A stretch of 64,000 bases of DNA from Patagioenas fasciata (taxonomy: Eukaryota; Chordata; Aves; Columbiformes; Columbidae), in contig NW_027288748.1 in assembly GCF_037038585.1 (NCBI RefSeq), positions 682,001 through 746,000 of the forward strand, written 5' to 3'. Each line of letters opens with the position of its first letter. Positions within the stretch are counted from its first letter, which is position 1. Below the pieces are notes generated by a model. It worked only from the letters and a program-made list of their open reading frames with translations. It was not told where the DNA came from and did no database searches. Shown here in pieces: positions 12,501 to 23,789 of the stretch. The translations under genes and the position numbers were made by a program.

Positions 12501-15500
12501 TGGGGAGACCCCATTGTCCCCAAGGCCCATTGTGGCACCATGGGGACCCCCTTTGTCCCCAGTGCCCATTGTGACATCTTAGGACCCCACATTGTCCCCA
12601 GGGCCCATTGTGACATCCTGGGGACCACCTGTGTCCCCAGGGCCCATTGTGACATCCTGGGGACCCCCTTGTCCCCAGGGCCCATTGTGGCACCATGTGG
12701 ACCCCATTTTTCCCGAGGGCCCATTATAACGTCCCAGGACCCCCCATTGTCCCCTGGGCCCATTGTGACATCCTGGGGTCCCCCTTTTGTCCCCTGGGCC
12801 CATTGTGACACTGTGGGGATCTCCTTTGTCCCCAGGGACCATTGTGACACTGTGGGGACCCCCTTTGTCCCCAGGGCCCATTGTGACATCCTGGGGAATC
12901 CCTTTGTCTCCAGGGCCCATTGTGACGTCCCAGGACCCTGCTTTGTCCCCGGGGCCCATTGTGACATCCTGGGGAACCGCTTTGTCCCCAGGACCCATTG
13001 AACATCCCAGGACCCCCCCTTGTCCCCAGGGCTCATTGTGATTTCCCAGGATCCCCATTGTCCCCAGAGCCCATTGTGATGTCCTGGGAACCCCCTTTGA
13101 CCCCAGGGTCCATTGTGACACCATGGGGACCCCCTCTTGTCCCCAGGGACCATCGTGGCACCGTGGGGACCCCCTTGTCACTGGGGTCCCATTGTGACAC
13201 TATGGGGACCCCCCTTTGTTCCCAGGGCCCATTGTAACATCCTGGGGACCCCCTTGCCTCCAGGGCCCCTTGTGACATCAAAGGATCACCCTTTGTCCCC
13301 AGGACCCATTGTGACATCCCAGGACCCCACTTACTCCCCAGGGCCCATTGTGGCACCATGAGGACCCCCTTTGTCACTGGTGCCCATTGTGACATCCCAG
13401 GACCCCCCATTGTCTGCAGAGCCCATTGTGACACTATAGGGACCCCCCTTGTCACTGAGGAGCCATTGTGACACCATGGGCACCTCCCCTTGTCGTCAGA
13501 GCCCATCGTGACATCCCAAAACCCCCAATTGTCTCCAGGGCCCATTGTGACATCCTGGGGACCTCCCTTTCTCCCCAGGGCCCATTGTGACGTTCCAGGA
13601 ACCCCCATTGTCCTCAGGGCCCATTGTGACATTCAGGGGACCCCCTTTGTCTTCAGGGCCCATTGTGACACCATGGAGACCCCATTTGTCACTCGGGCCC
13701 ATTGTGACATCCTAGGACCCCCCATTGTCCCCAAGGCCCATTGCGACATCCTGGGGACCCCCCTTTGTCCTCAGGGCCCATTGTGACATTCAGGGCACCC
13801 CTCTTTGTCCCCAGGGCCCATTCTGATACCATGGGGACCACTTTGTCCCCAGGGCCCACTGTGACATCCTGGGGACGCCCTTTGTCCCCAGGGCCCATTT
13901 TGACACCATGTGCACCCCCCTTTGTGCCCAGGGCCGATTGTGACATCCTGGGGACCCTCTTTGTCCCCAGGGCCCATTGTGACATCCTGGGGACACCCCA
14001 TTGTCTCCAGGGCCCATTGTGAACATCCTGGGGACCCCCTTGTCCCCAGGGCCCATCGTGGCACCGTGGGGACCCCCCGTTGTCCCCAGGGCCTATAGTG
14101 ACACCGTGGGTACCCCCTTTATCCCATGAGCCCATTGTGACATCCTGGGGACCCCCCTTGTCCCCAGGGCTTATTGTGACATCCTGGGGACCGCCTTTGT
14201 CCCCAGGGCCCATTGTGACATCCCAGGACCCCAAGTTGTCCCCAGGGACCATTGTGACACCGTGGGGACCCCCTTTGTCCTCAGGGCCCGTTGTGAACAT
14301 CCTGGGGACCCCCTTGTCCACACGACCCATCGTGGCACCGTGGGGACCCCCCGTTGTCCCCAGGGCCTATAGTGACACCGTGGGTACCCCCTTTATCCCA
14401 TGAGCCCATTGTGACATCCTGGGGACCCCCTTGTCCCCAGGGCCCATTGTGACACCATGGGGATCGCCTTTGTCCCTGTGGCCCATTGTGACATCCCAGG
14501 ACCCCGCGTTGTCCCCAGGGCCCATTCTGACATCCTGGGGACCTCCCTTGTCTCCAGGGCTTATTGTGACATCCTGGGGACCCCTTTGTCCCAGGGGCAC
14601 ATTGTGGCACCATGGGGACCCCCTTTATCCCCAGGGCCACTTGTGACATCCTGGGGACCCCCCTTGTCCCCAGTGCCCATTATGACATTCTGGGGACCCC
14701 CTTTGTCCCAGGGGCACATTGTGGCACCACGGGGACCCCCTTTGTCACCGGGGCCCATTGTGACATCCCAGGACCCCAAGTTGTCCCCAGGGCCCATTGT
14801 GACACCATGGGTACCCCCTTTGTCCCATGGGCCCATTGTGACATCCTGGGGACCCCCTTGTCGCCAGGGCCCATCATGGCACCGTGGGGACCCCCCTTTG
14901 TCCCCAGTGCCCATTGTGACATCCTGGGGACCCCCCTTGTCCCCATGGCTTATTGTGACACCCTGGGACCGCCTTTGTCCCCAGGGCCCATTGTGATGTC
15001 CCAGGACCCCCCATTGTCCCCAGGGACCATTGTGACATCCTGGGGACCCCCTTTGTCCCAAGACCCCATTGTGACATCCTGGGGACCCCGCCTTGTCCCC
15101 AAAGCCCATTGTGACATCCTGGGGACCCTCTTTGTCCCCAGGGCCCATTGTGGCACCATGGGGACACCCTTTGTCACTGGGGCCAGTTGTGACATCCCAG
15201 GACCCCACTTTGTCCCCAGGGCTTATTGTGATACCATGGGGAACCCCCTTGTCCCCAGGGCCCATTGTGACATTCAGGGGGACTCCTCTTTGTCCCCAGG
15301 GCCTATTGTGTCATCCTGGGGATCTCCCCTTGTCTCTAGGGCCCATTGTGAGACTGTGGAAGACCCCCTTTGTCCCCAAGTCCCATTGTGACGTCCCAGG
15401 ACGCCTCGTTGTCCCCAGGACCCATTGTGACTCCATGGGAACCCCCCCTTGTCCCCAGGGCCCATTGTGACATCCTGGGACCCCCCTTTGTCCCCAGTGC

Positions 15501-18500
15501 TCATTGTGAAATCCTGGGGACCCACTTTGTCCCCAGGGCCCATTGTGGCACCATGGGGAGCGCCTTTGTCACTGGGGACCATTGTGACATTCCAGGATTT
15601 TACTTTGTCCCCGGGGCCCATTGTGACATCCTGGGGATCCCCCTTTGTCGCCAGGGCCCACTGTGACACCGTGGGCACCCTCTTTGTCCCATGGGCCCAT
15701 TGTGACCTTCAAGGGACACCCCATTGTCCCCAGGGCCCATTGTGACATCCTGGGTACCTCCTTTGTCCCCAAGACCCATTGTGACATCCTAGTACCCCCC
15801 GCAGTCCCCAGGGCCCATTGTGACATCCTGGGGATCCCTTTGGCCCCAGGGCCCATTGTGACAGGGCGGGGATCCCCCTTGTCCCCAGGGCCCATTGTGA
15901 AACCGTGGGGACCCTCTTGTCCCCAGGGCCCATTGTGGCACCGTGGAGACCCCCCCTTTGTCTCCAGTGCCCATTGTGACATCCTGGGGACCCCCTTTGT
16001 CCCCAGTGCTCATTGTGACAGGGTGGGACCCCCCTTGTACCCAGGGCCCGTTGTGACATCCTGGGGACCCCCTTTATCCCCAGGGCCCATTGTGACATCC
16101 TGGGGACCCCCTTTGTCCCTAGGGTTCATTGTGACATCCCAGGACCCCCATTGTCCCCAGGGCCCATTGTGAACAACCTGGGGACCCCCCTTTTTCCCCG
16201 GGCCCATTGTGGCGTCCCAGGATGCTTCGTTGTCCCCTGGGCCCATTGTGACATCCCGGGGACCCCTTTTGTCCCCAGGGTCCATTGTGACATCATGGGG
16301 CCTCCCTTTGTCCCCAGGGCCCATTGTGACATCGCAGGAGCCCCCATTGTCCCAAGGGCACATTGTTACATCCTGGGGACCCCCTTGTCCCCAGGGCCCA
16401 TCGTGGCACCGTGGGGACCCCCCCTTTGTCTCCAGTGCCCATTGTGACATCCTTGGGACCCCCCTTGTCCCCAGGACTCGTTGTGACATCTTGGGGACCC
16501 CTATGTCACCAGAGCCCATTGTGATATCCTGGGGAGCCCCCTTTGTCCCCAGGGCCCATTGTGCACATCCTGTGGACCCCTCTTTGTCCCCAGGGCCCAT
16601 TGTGATATCCTGGGGAGCCCTCTTTTTCCCCAGGGCCTACTGTGACATCCTGGGGACCCCCTTTGTCCCCCGGGCCCATTGTGACATCCTGAAGACCCCC
16701 TTTGTCCCCAGGGCCTATTGTGACATGCCAGGACCCCCCCTTTTCTCCAGGGCCCATTGTGACGTCCCAGGACCCCCTATTGTCCCCAGAGCCCATTGTG
16801 ACATCCCAGGACCCCCCATTGTCCCCAGGCCCCATTATACACATCCTGGGGTCCCCCTTTGTCCCCAGGGCCCATTGTGACACCATGGGGACCCCCTTTA
16901 TCCCCAGGGCCATTGTGACACCATGGGGACCCCCTTTGTCCCCAGGGCCCATTGTGACACCATGGGGTCCCCCTTTATCCCCAGGGCCATTGTGACACCA
17001 TGGGGACCCCCTTTATCCCCAGGGCCATTGTGATACCATGGGGACCCCCTTTGTCCCCAGGACCCATTGTGACGTCCCAGGATGCCCCATTGTCCCCTGG
17101 GCCCATTGTGAAATCATGGGGACCCCCTTTGTCCCCAGGGCCTATTGTGACATCCCAGGACCCCCCATTGTCCCCAGGGCCCATTGTGACACCGTGGAGA
17201 CCCTCCTTGTCCTCAGGGCCCATTATGACATTCAGGGGACTCCTCTTTGTCCCCAGGGCCTATTGTGACATCCTGGGGACCCCCCTTTACTCCAGGGCCC
17301 ATTGTGACGTCCCAGGACCCCCTATTGTTCCCAGGGCCCATTGTGACATTCTGGGGACCCCAAATGTCCCCAGGGCCCATTGTGACATTCTGGGGACCCC
17401 TCTTTGTCCCCAGGGCCCATTGTGGCACCATGGGGACCCCCTTTGTCCCCAGGGCCCATTGTGACATCCCAGAACCCCAATTTGTCCTCAGGGCCCATTG
17501 TGACATCCTGGGGACCCCCTTGTCCCCAGGGCCCATCGTGGCACCGAGGGGACCCCCCCCACCTAGTCCCCAGGGCCCATTGTGGCACCATGGACACCCC
17601 CTTTGTCCCCAGGGCCCATTGTGACATCCCAGGACCCCACCTTCTCCCCAGGGTCCCTTCTGACAGGGTGGGGACCCCCCTTTCTCCCCAGGGCTCATTG
17701 TGACGTCCCAGGACCCCTCGTTGTCCCCAGTGCCCATTGTGACATCCTGGGGACCCCACTTCTTTCCAGGACCCATTGTGGCATTCTGGGGACTTCCTTT
17801 GTCCCCAGGGCCCATTGTGACATCCTGGAGACCCCCTTTATCCCCAGAGCTCGTTGTCGCACCATGGGGACCCCCTTTGTCACTGGGGCCCATTGTGACA
17901 TCCCAGGACCCCCCATTGTCCCCAGGGCCCACTGAGACATCCCGGCGACCACCCTTTGTCCCCAGGGCCCATTATGCACATTCAGGGGACACCCCTTTGT
18001 CCCCAAGGCCCATTGTGACATCCTGGGGAGACCCCATTGTCCCCAAGGCCCATTGTGGCACCATGGGGACCCCCTTTGTCCCCAGTGCCCATTGTGACAT
18101 CTTAGGACCCCACTTTGTCCCCAGGGCCCATTGTGACATCCTGGGGACCACCTGTGTCCCCAGGGCCCATTGTGACATCCTGGGGACCCCCTTGTCCCCA
18201 GTGTCCATTGTGGCATCCTGGGACCCCCGTTGTCCCCAGGGCCCATTGTGGCACCATGTGGACCCCCTTTTTCCCGAGGGCCCATTATAACGTCCCAGGA
18301 CCCCCCATTGTCCCCTGGGCCCATAGTGACATCCTGGGGTCCCCCTTTTGTCCCCTGGGTCCATTGTGACACTGTGGGGATCTCCTTTGTCCCCAGGGAC
18401 CATTGTGACACTGTGGGGACCCCCTTTGTCTCCAGGGCCCATTGTGACATCCTGGGGAATCCCTTTGTCTCCAGGGCCCATTGTGACGTCCCAGGACCCT

Positions 18501-20500
18501 GCTTTGTCCCCGGGGCCCATTGTGACATCCTGGGGAACCGCTTTGTCCCCAGGACCCATTGTGACGTCCCAGGACCCCCCCTTGTCCCCAGGGCTCATTG
18601 TGATGTCCCAGGATCCCCATTGTCCCCAGAGCCCATTGTGATGTCCTGGGAACCCCCTTTGACCCCAGGGTCCATTGTGACACCATGGGGACCCCCTCTT
18701 GTCCCCAGGGACCATCGTGGCACCGTGGGGACCCCCTTGTCACTGGGGACCCATTGTGACACTATGGGGACCCCCCTTTGTGCCCAGGGCCCATTGTAAC
18801 ATCCTGGGGACCCCCTTGCCTCCAGGGCCCCTTGTGACATCAAAGGATCACCCTTTGTCCCCAGGACCCATTGTGACATCCCAGGACCCCACTTACTCCC
18901 CAGGGCCCATTGTGGCACCATGAGGACCCCCTTTGTCACTGGTGCCCATTGTGACATCCCAGGACCCCCCATTGTCTGCAGAGCCCATTGTGACACTATA
19001 GGGACCCCCCTTGTCACTGAGGACCCATTGTGACACCATGGGCACCTCCCCTTGTCGTCAGAGCCCATCGTGACATCCCAAAACCCCCAATTGTCTCCAG
19101 GGCCCATTGTGACATCCTGGGGACCTCCCTTTCTCCCCAGGGCCCATTGTGACGTTCCAGGAACCCCCATTGTCCTCAGGGCCCATTGTGACATTCAGGG
19201 GACCCCCTTTGTCTTCAGGGCCCATTGTGACACCATAGAGACCCCATTTGTCACTCGGGCCCATTGTGACATCCTAGGACCCCCCATTGTCCCCAAGGCC
19301 CATTGCGACATCCTGGGGACCCCCCTTTGTCCTCAGGGCCCATTGTGACATTCAGGGCACCCCTCTTTGTCCCCAGGGCCCATTCTGATACCATGGGGAC
19401 CACTTTGTCCCCAGGGCCCACTGTGACATCCTGGGGACGCCCTTTGTCCCCAGGGCCCATTTTGACACCATGTGCACCCCCCTTTGTGCCCAGGGCCGAT
19501 TGTGACATCCTGGGGACCCTCTTTGTCCCCAGGGCCCATTGTGACATCCTGGGGACACCCCATTGTCTCCAGGGCCCATTGTGAACATCCTGGGGACCCC
19601 CTTGTCCCCAGGGCCCATCGTGGCACCGTGGGGACCCCCCGTTGTCCCCAGGGCCTATAGTGACACCGTGGGTACCCCCTTTGTCCCCAGTGCCCATTGT
19701 GACATCCTGGGGACCCCCCTTGTCCCCAGGGCTTATTGTGACATCCTGGGGACCGCCTTTGTCCCCAGGGCCCATTGTGACATCCCAGGACCCCAAGTTG
19801 TCCCCAGGGACCATTGTGACACCGTGGGGACCCCCTTTGTCCTCAGGGCCCGTTGTGAACATCCTGGGGACCCCCTTGTCCACACGACCCATCGTGGCAC
19901 TGTGGGGACCCCCCGTTGTCCCCAGGGCCTATAGTGACACCGTGGGTCCCCCCTTTATCCCATGAGCCCATTGTGACATCCTGGGGACCCCCTTGTCCCC
20001 AGGGCCCATTGTGACACCATGGGGATCGCCTTTGTCCCCGTGGCCCATTGTGACATCCCAGGACCCCGCGTTGTCCCCAGTGCCCATTCTGACATCCTGG
20101 GGACCCCCCTTGTCCCCAGGGCTTATTGTGACATCCTGGGGACCCCTTTGTCCCAGGGGCACATTGTGGCACCATGGGGACCCCCTTTATCCCCAGGGCC
20201 ACTTGTGACATCCGGGGGACCCCCCTTGTCCCCAGGGCCGATTGTGAAATCCGGGGAACCCCCTGGTCTCCAGGGCCCATAGTGGTACCGTGGGGACTCG
20301 TCCTGTCACTTGGGTCCATTGTGACACCATGGGGACCCCGCCTTTGTCCCCAGTACCCATTGTGACATCCTGGGGACCCCTTTGTCCCCGGGGCCCATTG
20401 TGACATCCTGGGGACCCCCCTTTGTCCCCAAGGCCCATTGTGACACCGTGGGGACCCCACTTCTTTCCAGGACCCATTGTGGCATTCTGGGGACTTCCTT
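9550..20500 (+). repeat. Large duplicated segments in the right half of block 1 (5,562-bp offset and others)
   Basis: About 2.3 kb from roughly 12,330 to 14,640 recurs at about 17,900 to 20,200. The unique marker CCCATTGCGACATCC lies near 13,741 and 19,303, an offset of 5,562 bp. A marker with CACTGAGACATCCCGGCGACC appears four times (about 2870, 9627, 12408 and 17929). The unit with CCCAGAGCTCGTTGTCGCACC appears near 2133, 11,701 and 17,845, and a single-base variant near 20,544. Blocks of several units have been copied repeatedly to different positions, so the array is a patchwork of multi-unit segmental copies. Confidence 0.7.
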
Positions 20501-20982
20501 TGTCCCCAGGGCCCATTGTGACATCCTGGAGACCCCCTTTATCCCCAGAGCTCGTTGTTGCACCATGGGGACCCCCTTTGTCACTGGGGCCCATTGTGAC
20601 ATCCCAGGACCCCCCATTGTCCCCAGGGCCCATTGTGACACCGTGGGGACCCCGCCTTTTCCCCAGGGCCCATTGTGACGTCTCAGGACCCCCTTTATCC
20701 CCAGGGCCCACTGTGGCACCATGGGGACCCCCTTTGTCCTCTGGGCCCATTGTGACTTTCCAGGACCCCACTTTGTCCCCAGGGCCCATTGTGACAATTA
20801 AGGGACCCCCTTTGTCCCCAGGGCCCATTTTCACATCCCAGGACCCCACTTTGTCCCCAGTGCTCATTGTGAAATTCTGGGGACCCCCCTTGTCCTCAGG
20901 GCTCATTGTGACAGCCGAGGACCTTACTTTGTCCCCAGGGCCCATTGTGACATCCCAGGACCCCCCACTGTCTCCAGTGCCC

Positions 20983-21070
20983 AGTGTTCAGTGTTCATTG
21001 GTTACTGGCCTTTTGCATTTGTTAGTATTTGGTTTATTATTTGTGAACGTTTTCTTGCAATAGTTGAGCC
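20983..21070 (+). repeat. Dispersed ~88-bp element, left copy (partner inverted at 25037-25126)
   Basis: The minisatellite ends abruptly and is followed by AT-richer sequence containing TCATTGGTTACTGGCC, TTTTGCATTTG, GTTTTCTTGCAATAG and TTGAGCC. The reverse complement of 25037-25126 aligns along its whole length with roughly 80% identity by eye, for example TCATTGGTTCCTGGCC and GTTTTCTTGCCATAG. In both places it abuts a tandem repeat on its upstream side: the 39-bp array here, the CCCCATTGA array there. It could be a fragment of an unrecognised interspersed repeat or the native flank of the satellites. Confidence 0.75.
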
Positions 21071-21784
21071 TTGCAGTAGCCAGCAGGCTCTGATTTAGGA
21101 GAAACATGGATGATCATTTTTTGCCCTGGTGCTCCATGCTCCCACGTTAGTGTGGGTTTCCTTTTGTGTGTGTGAGAGGTCTCCTGGTCAGAAGGCCCTG
21201 AGAGGCCCCGTGTTGGTCCATCTGGTCCTTGAGGGGTGTTGCATGTGGCCTGGACACAGTAGTTTGGAAGCTGCCAGGTCCCAGACAAGGGGTCTGCAGC
21301 CCCTCTGCAGCTTTGGCAATTTCAGCATGCGTCTGGGTCCCGTGTTGTTGCCTGACCCCCGTCCAGGCACTGCAGGTCATTTCACAACGTGAAATGGAAA
21401 CGCTTTTCCTTTCTGCTCGATTCCAGCCGTCCCTGTAGGCAGCGGCTCCTTGACTGCTTCACCTGAGTGTGTCCGTGAGCCTCGGGGCGATCCCACAGGT
21501 ACGACCTGGGAACAAATGAGCGTTTCCATGTTAATTTTCCGTTCCTGTGAAATTTAGCTTGCTGCTTTCTTGGCTGACGCTCGGTCACGCAGAGGGGAAG
21601 TGGGTCCAGCTCAGTGCTGTGCCCCAGAGGGCTCTGCCTTGCAAAGCTCTTTGCCAACTGCTCCGTCTCTGCGCCGCTCGCAGTGCCGGCTGCCGAGGCA
21701 GCAGCAGGTTGGGGCTGAGTTTAGAGCTGGGTGAGCTCCAGGGAGTCCTTTCTCCTGACAGCTCCAGGCCTGCTTAGTGGCCAC
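21071..21784. other. Unique sequence, nothing recognised
   Basis: About 0.7 kb of non-repetitive DNA of mixed composition lies between the dispersed element and the telomere-like repeats. Short ORFs (60-91 codons) occur in several overlapping frames, and none has a recognisable motif or splice structure. No tRNA, snoRNA or retroelement signature could be identified by reading. It includes a CACGTTAGTGTGGG stretch and a GT-rich TTTTGTGTGTGTGAG run near 21,160. It may be remnant single-copy subtelomeric DNA. Confidence 0.5.
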
Positions 21785-22236
21785 TGAGTTTGGGTTTGGG
21801 TTAGGGTTAGGCTTAGGTTTTGGAGTTTGGGTTAGGGTTAGGCTTAGGAGTTTGGGTTAGGCTTAGTCTTAAGCTTAGGAGTTTGGTTTAGGCTTAGACT
21901 TAGGGTTAGGAGTTTGAGTTAGGATTTAGGGTTAGTCTTAAGGCTAGGAGTTTGGGTTAGGGTTAGGAGTTTCCGTTAGGGTTAGGCTTAGTGTTAGGAG
22001 TTTGGCTTAGGCGTCTGGGTTGGGCTTAGGCGTCTGGGTTGGGCTTAGGCTTAGAGTTAGGAGTTTGGGTTAGGGTTAAGGGATTGGGATAAGGGTTAAG
22101 AGATTGGGTTAGGGTTAAGGGATTGGGTTAGGATTGGGTTTAGGGTTAGGAATTAGGCTTAGGTTTAGGATTAGGATTAGCGTTATGGTCTGGGTTAGGA
22201 GTTGGGGTTAGGAGTTGGGGTTAGGAATCTTAACCC
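21785..22236 (+). repeat. Degenerate telomere-like (TTAGGG variant) interstitial repeat
   Basis: About 450 bp of TTAGGG and its variants (TTAGGC, TTTGGG, TTGGGC, TTAGTC, TTAAGG) are interspersed with GGAGTTTGGG and GGGATTGGG modules. The G-rich strand is the plus strand. Perfect consecutive TTAGGG copies are few, so this is an old or recombined interstitial tract and not a functional chromosome end. It sits exactly where the 39-bp minisatellite switches orientation: forward block ending at 20982, reversed block starting at 22241. Confidence 0.9.
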
Positions 22237-22240
22237 TCGA

Positions 22241-22740
22241 CAGGGACAAAGGGGGTCCCCAGGATGTCACAATGGGCCCTGGGGACAACATGGGGCCCTG
22301 GGAATTCACAATGGGCCCTGGGGACAAAGTAAGGTCCTGGAATGTCACATTGGGACCCAGTAACAAAGGGGGTCCCCATGGTGCGAAAATGGGCCCTGGG
22401 GACAAAGGGGGTCCCTAGGATGTCACAATGGGCTCTGGGGACAATGGAGGGTCCTGGGATGTCACAATGGGCCCTGGGGACAAGGGGGTCCCCCGAATAT
22501 CACAATGGGCCCTGGGGACAAAGGGGGTCCCCACGGTGTCCCAATGATCCCTGGGGACAATGGGGGGTCCTAGGAAGTCACAATGCGCCCAGGGGAGAAA
22601 GCGGGGTCCTCTGGATGTCACAATGGGCCCTGGGGACAAGGGGGAGTCATGGGACGTCCAATGGGCCCTGGGGACAAAGGGGGTCCCCAGGATGTCACAA
22701 TGGGCTCTGGGGACAAGGCGGGGTCCCCATGGTGTCACAA
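22241..22740 (-). repeat. 39-bp minisatellite, block 2 (reverse orientation)
   Basis: About 13 units of the same family are present in the opposite orientation, reading GGGGACAAAGGGGG, TCCCCAGGATGTCAC and AATGGGCCCT on the plus strand. Class A and class B-like units are both present (CAGGATGTC and GGGATGTC forms). The right end breaks off at GGTGTCACAA and passes directly into CR1-like sequence. It is the only reverse-oriented stretch of this family noticed in the window. Confidence 0.95.
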
Positions 22741-22744
22741 AACA

Positions 22745-22830
22745 CCGTCCTCAGGGATACGGGTCAGTGCCAGGGGTGGGTTATGCTTGGCCTCCATGAC
22801 CTCGAGGGTCTTTTCCAACCAAAATGAGTT
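22745..22830 (+). mobile_element. CR1-like LINE 3'-end fragment
   Basis: The run GGTTATGCTTGGCC, CATGACCTCGAGGGTC and TTTTCCAACC resembles the 3' terminus of avian CR1 retrotransposons. In these, a GACCTTGAGGTC-type stretch is followed by TTCCAACC and a short terminal repeat. Only about 80-90 bp are present and no reverse-transcriptase coding region is nearby. The usual ATTCTATG terminal octamer is not evident. The assignment rests on remembered family features and was not aligned. It is one of the better hints that the genome is avian or reptilian. Confidence 0.6.
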
Positions 22831-22863
22831 TTTAGGGTTTATCCCAAATGATGGGAACCCCCG
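22811..22863 (+). repeat. Inner inverted-repeat arm, left
   Basis: This stretch starts in the CR1-like end (TTTTCCAACCAAA) and continues through GAGTTTTTAGGG and TTTATCCCAAATG to GGGAACCCCCG. Its reverse complement is found at 23718-23777. There, 41 consecutive bases (23718-23758) match perfectly, followed by a 6-base insertion (AATCAC) and a further 13-base match. The shared part extends beyond the CR1-like end, so an inverted duplication explains it better than two independent insertions. Confidence 0.9.
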
Positions 22864-22951
22864 CTTCCAGCTCTGCTCTTCACCAAACACCTTTTAGAGG
22901 ATGAAGAGGAAGGAGACGCAACACCTCAGCATACGGAGGGTCTTCCCCAAA

Positions 22952-23083
22952 GGGGTGGTCTGGGGTATCCAAAACACAAGGGGTGCTGTGGGCATCCGAA
23001 GCACAAGGGGTGGTCTGGGGTATCCAAAACACAAGGGGTGGTGTGGGCATCTGAAGCACAAGGGGTGGTCTGGGGTATCCAAA
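22952..23083. repeat. Alternating 28/27-bp tandem repeat next to the acidic exon
   Basis: Three copies of a 28-bp unit (containing GGTCTGGGGTATCCAAA) alternate with two copies of a related 27-bp unit (containing GTGGGCATCCGAAGC), a 55-bp higher-order period. The copies are almost identical. The last copy runs directly into the reverse-strand coding-like sequence at about 23,084, exactly where a splice donor of that exon would be expected. Confidence 0.9.
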
Positions 23084-23241
23084 GCTCTCCTGGAGCGACT
23101 GCTGCTTCTTCTTGCTTTCCATCAGCTTCTTGATGTCTTCCCGCGTGGGGACACGCTCGTCATCTTCATCATCTTCATCATCTTCGTCATCTTCGTCATC
23201 TTCGTCATCTTCGTCATCTTCGCCATCAGATTCAGAGGATT
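23084..23241 (-). CDS. Exon-like segment encoding an acidic (EDD)n stretch, gene unidentified
   Basis: On the minus strand a strong acceptor (CTCTCTGTTCGCTCCTCCAG) is followed by about 158 nt of open frame. The product starts ESSESDG, continues with about seven EDD triplets encoded by a 9-nt GAAGATGAC repeat (23158-23223), then ERVPTREDIKK and the lysine-rich LMESKKKQQ. A serine/acidic patch followed by a basic patch is common in nuclear or nucleolar proteins and chromatin adaptors, but I do not recognise the family. The frame is phase 1 at the acceptor. No GTRAG donor is present where the exon should end; instead a 28/27-bp tandem repeat begins. Upstream minus-strand sequence to about 23,580 shows no convincing preceding exon. 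It could be an exon with its downstream end destroyed by repeat expansion, a terminal coding exon, or a pseudogene fragment. Conserved non-repeat residues on both sides of the acidic run argue for real coding ancestry. Confidence 0.45.
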
Positions 23242-23581
23242 CTGGAGGAGCGAACAGAGAGAAATGGGCTGGGGAGGGTCCAGCACCGGCCCTGGCTCTT
23301 CCTGCCCAGCATCCCAGGCCCATCCCCAGCTGCTCCAGCTTCATCCAAAAGAGGTGGCGAGCTCCAAAAACTCAGTGGCTCCTCCAAGAGCGTCCAATGG
23401 GAAGAGGCCCCAGGCAGAGAAGTCGTGGGCTCAAAGGAAAGCACCACGTTGCGAGGATCTCCAGAGGATCCCTGGCCTGCTCCAGAAGATCCCCATCATC
23501 AACAAGATGAGGTCGTCCATGTTGTTTTCAAAGGCGAGGAGGAGCTCAAGGGCCCTCAGCATCGGGGCTCACGTGCGGTTA
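23242..23581. other. Unique sequence upstream of the acidic exon
   Basis: If the acidic exon is real, this 340-bp stretch is its upstream intron and possibly a further exon on the minus strand. A stop-free minus-strand run around 23,470-23,560 reads LLLAFENNMDDLI and then becomes hydrophobic before a stop, without a clear donor. The proximal 25 bases form the polypyrimidine tract of the acceptor. No other feature was found. Confidence 0.4.
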
Positions 23582-23715
23582 TGAGAGGGCAAGGAGGGAA
23601 GGAAGGAGGGAAGGAAGTAAGGAAGGAAGGAAGGAAGGAAGGAGGGAAGGAAGGAAGGAAGGAAGGAAGGAAGGAAGGAAGGAAGGAAGGAAGGAAGGAA
23701 GGAAGGAAGGAAGGA
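23582..23715 (+). repeat. (GGAA)n / (GGAGGGAA)n purine tract
   Basis: About 130 bp of uninterrupted purines on the plus strand are dominated by GGAA tetramers, with GGAG variants at the left end and a single AAGTAAGG interruption near 23,616. Such mirror-symmetric polypurine tracts can form triplex DNA and are length-unstable. It lies directly against the right inner inverted-repeat arm at 23718. Confidence 0.97.
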
Positions 23716-23717
23716 AC

Positions 23718-23777
23718 CGGGGGTTCCCATCATTTGGGATAAACCCTAAAAACTCATTAATCACTTTGGTTGGAAAA
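23718..23777 (-). repeat. Inner inverted-repeat arm, right, with reversed CR1-like end
   Basis: This is the reverse-complement partner of 22811-22863. The 41 bases 23718-23758 match perfectly. AATCAC is then extra here, and TTTGGTTGGAAAA matches again. Read on the minus strand, the right end gives TTCCAACCAAAGTGATT, closer to a typical CR1 3' end than the left copy, so this arm may preserve the original sequence. The left edge joins the GGAA tract and the right edge joins the decamer minisatellite. Confidence 0.9.
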
Positions 23778-23789
23778 AAGCACCCACCT

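Larger units (their letters stand above)
1824..20982 (+). repeat. 39-bp GC-rich minisatellite, block 1 (forward orientation)
   Basis: About 19.2 kb, or roughly 490 units, of a 39-bp tandem repeat. A canonical unit contains the arms GTCCCCAGG and CCTGGGGAC, a 14-nt spacer (GCCCATTGTGACAT) and a 7-nt spacer (CCCCTTT). Unit variants recur: class A with ACATCCTGGGGACC, class B with ACGTCCCAGGACC or ACATCCCAGGACC, class C with ACACCATGGGGACC or ACACCGTGGGGACC, and class D with ACATTCAGGGGACC. The GTCCCCAGG arm is often replaced by GTCACTGGG. A few units lose or gain 1-2 bases in the C-run. Because 39 bp is 13 codons, stop-free reading frames of 60-350 codons arise in several frames on both strands, each with a 13-residue period such as GPIVTSWGPPLSP. 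They lack start context, splice structure and any non-repeat domain, so no gene is called. Related avian 40-41-bp families (CNM, PO41) exist, but I cannot establish homology. Confidence 0.97.

Noticed and set aside
1824-20982. Firm identification as the known galliform PO41 or CNM repeat
   Set aside because: Those families have about 41-bp units and I cannot recall or align their consensus reliably. The period here is 39 bp.
21129-21777. Short ORFs in the unique segment right of block 1
   Set aside because: They overlap on both strands, are under 92 codons, and have no motif or splice support.
21785-22236. Functional telomere or chromosome end
   Set aside because: The repeats are heavily degenerate and are followed by about 42 kb of further sequence, so the tract is interstitial.
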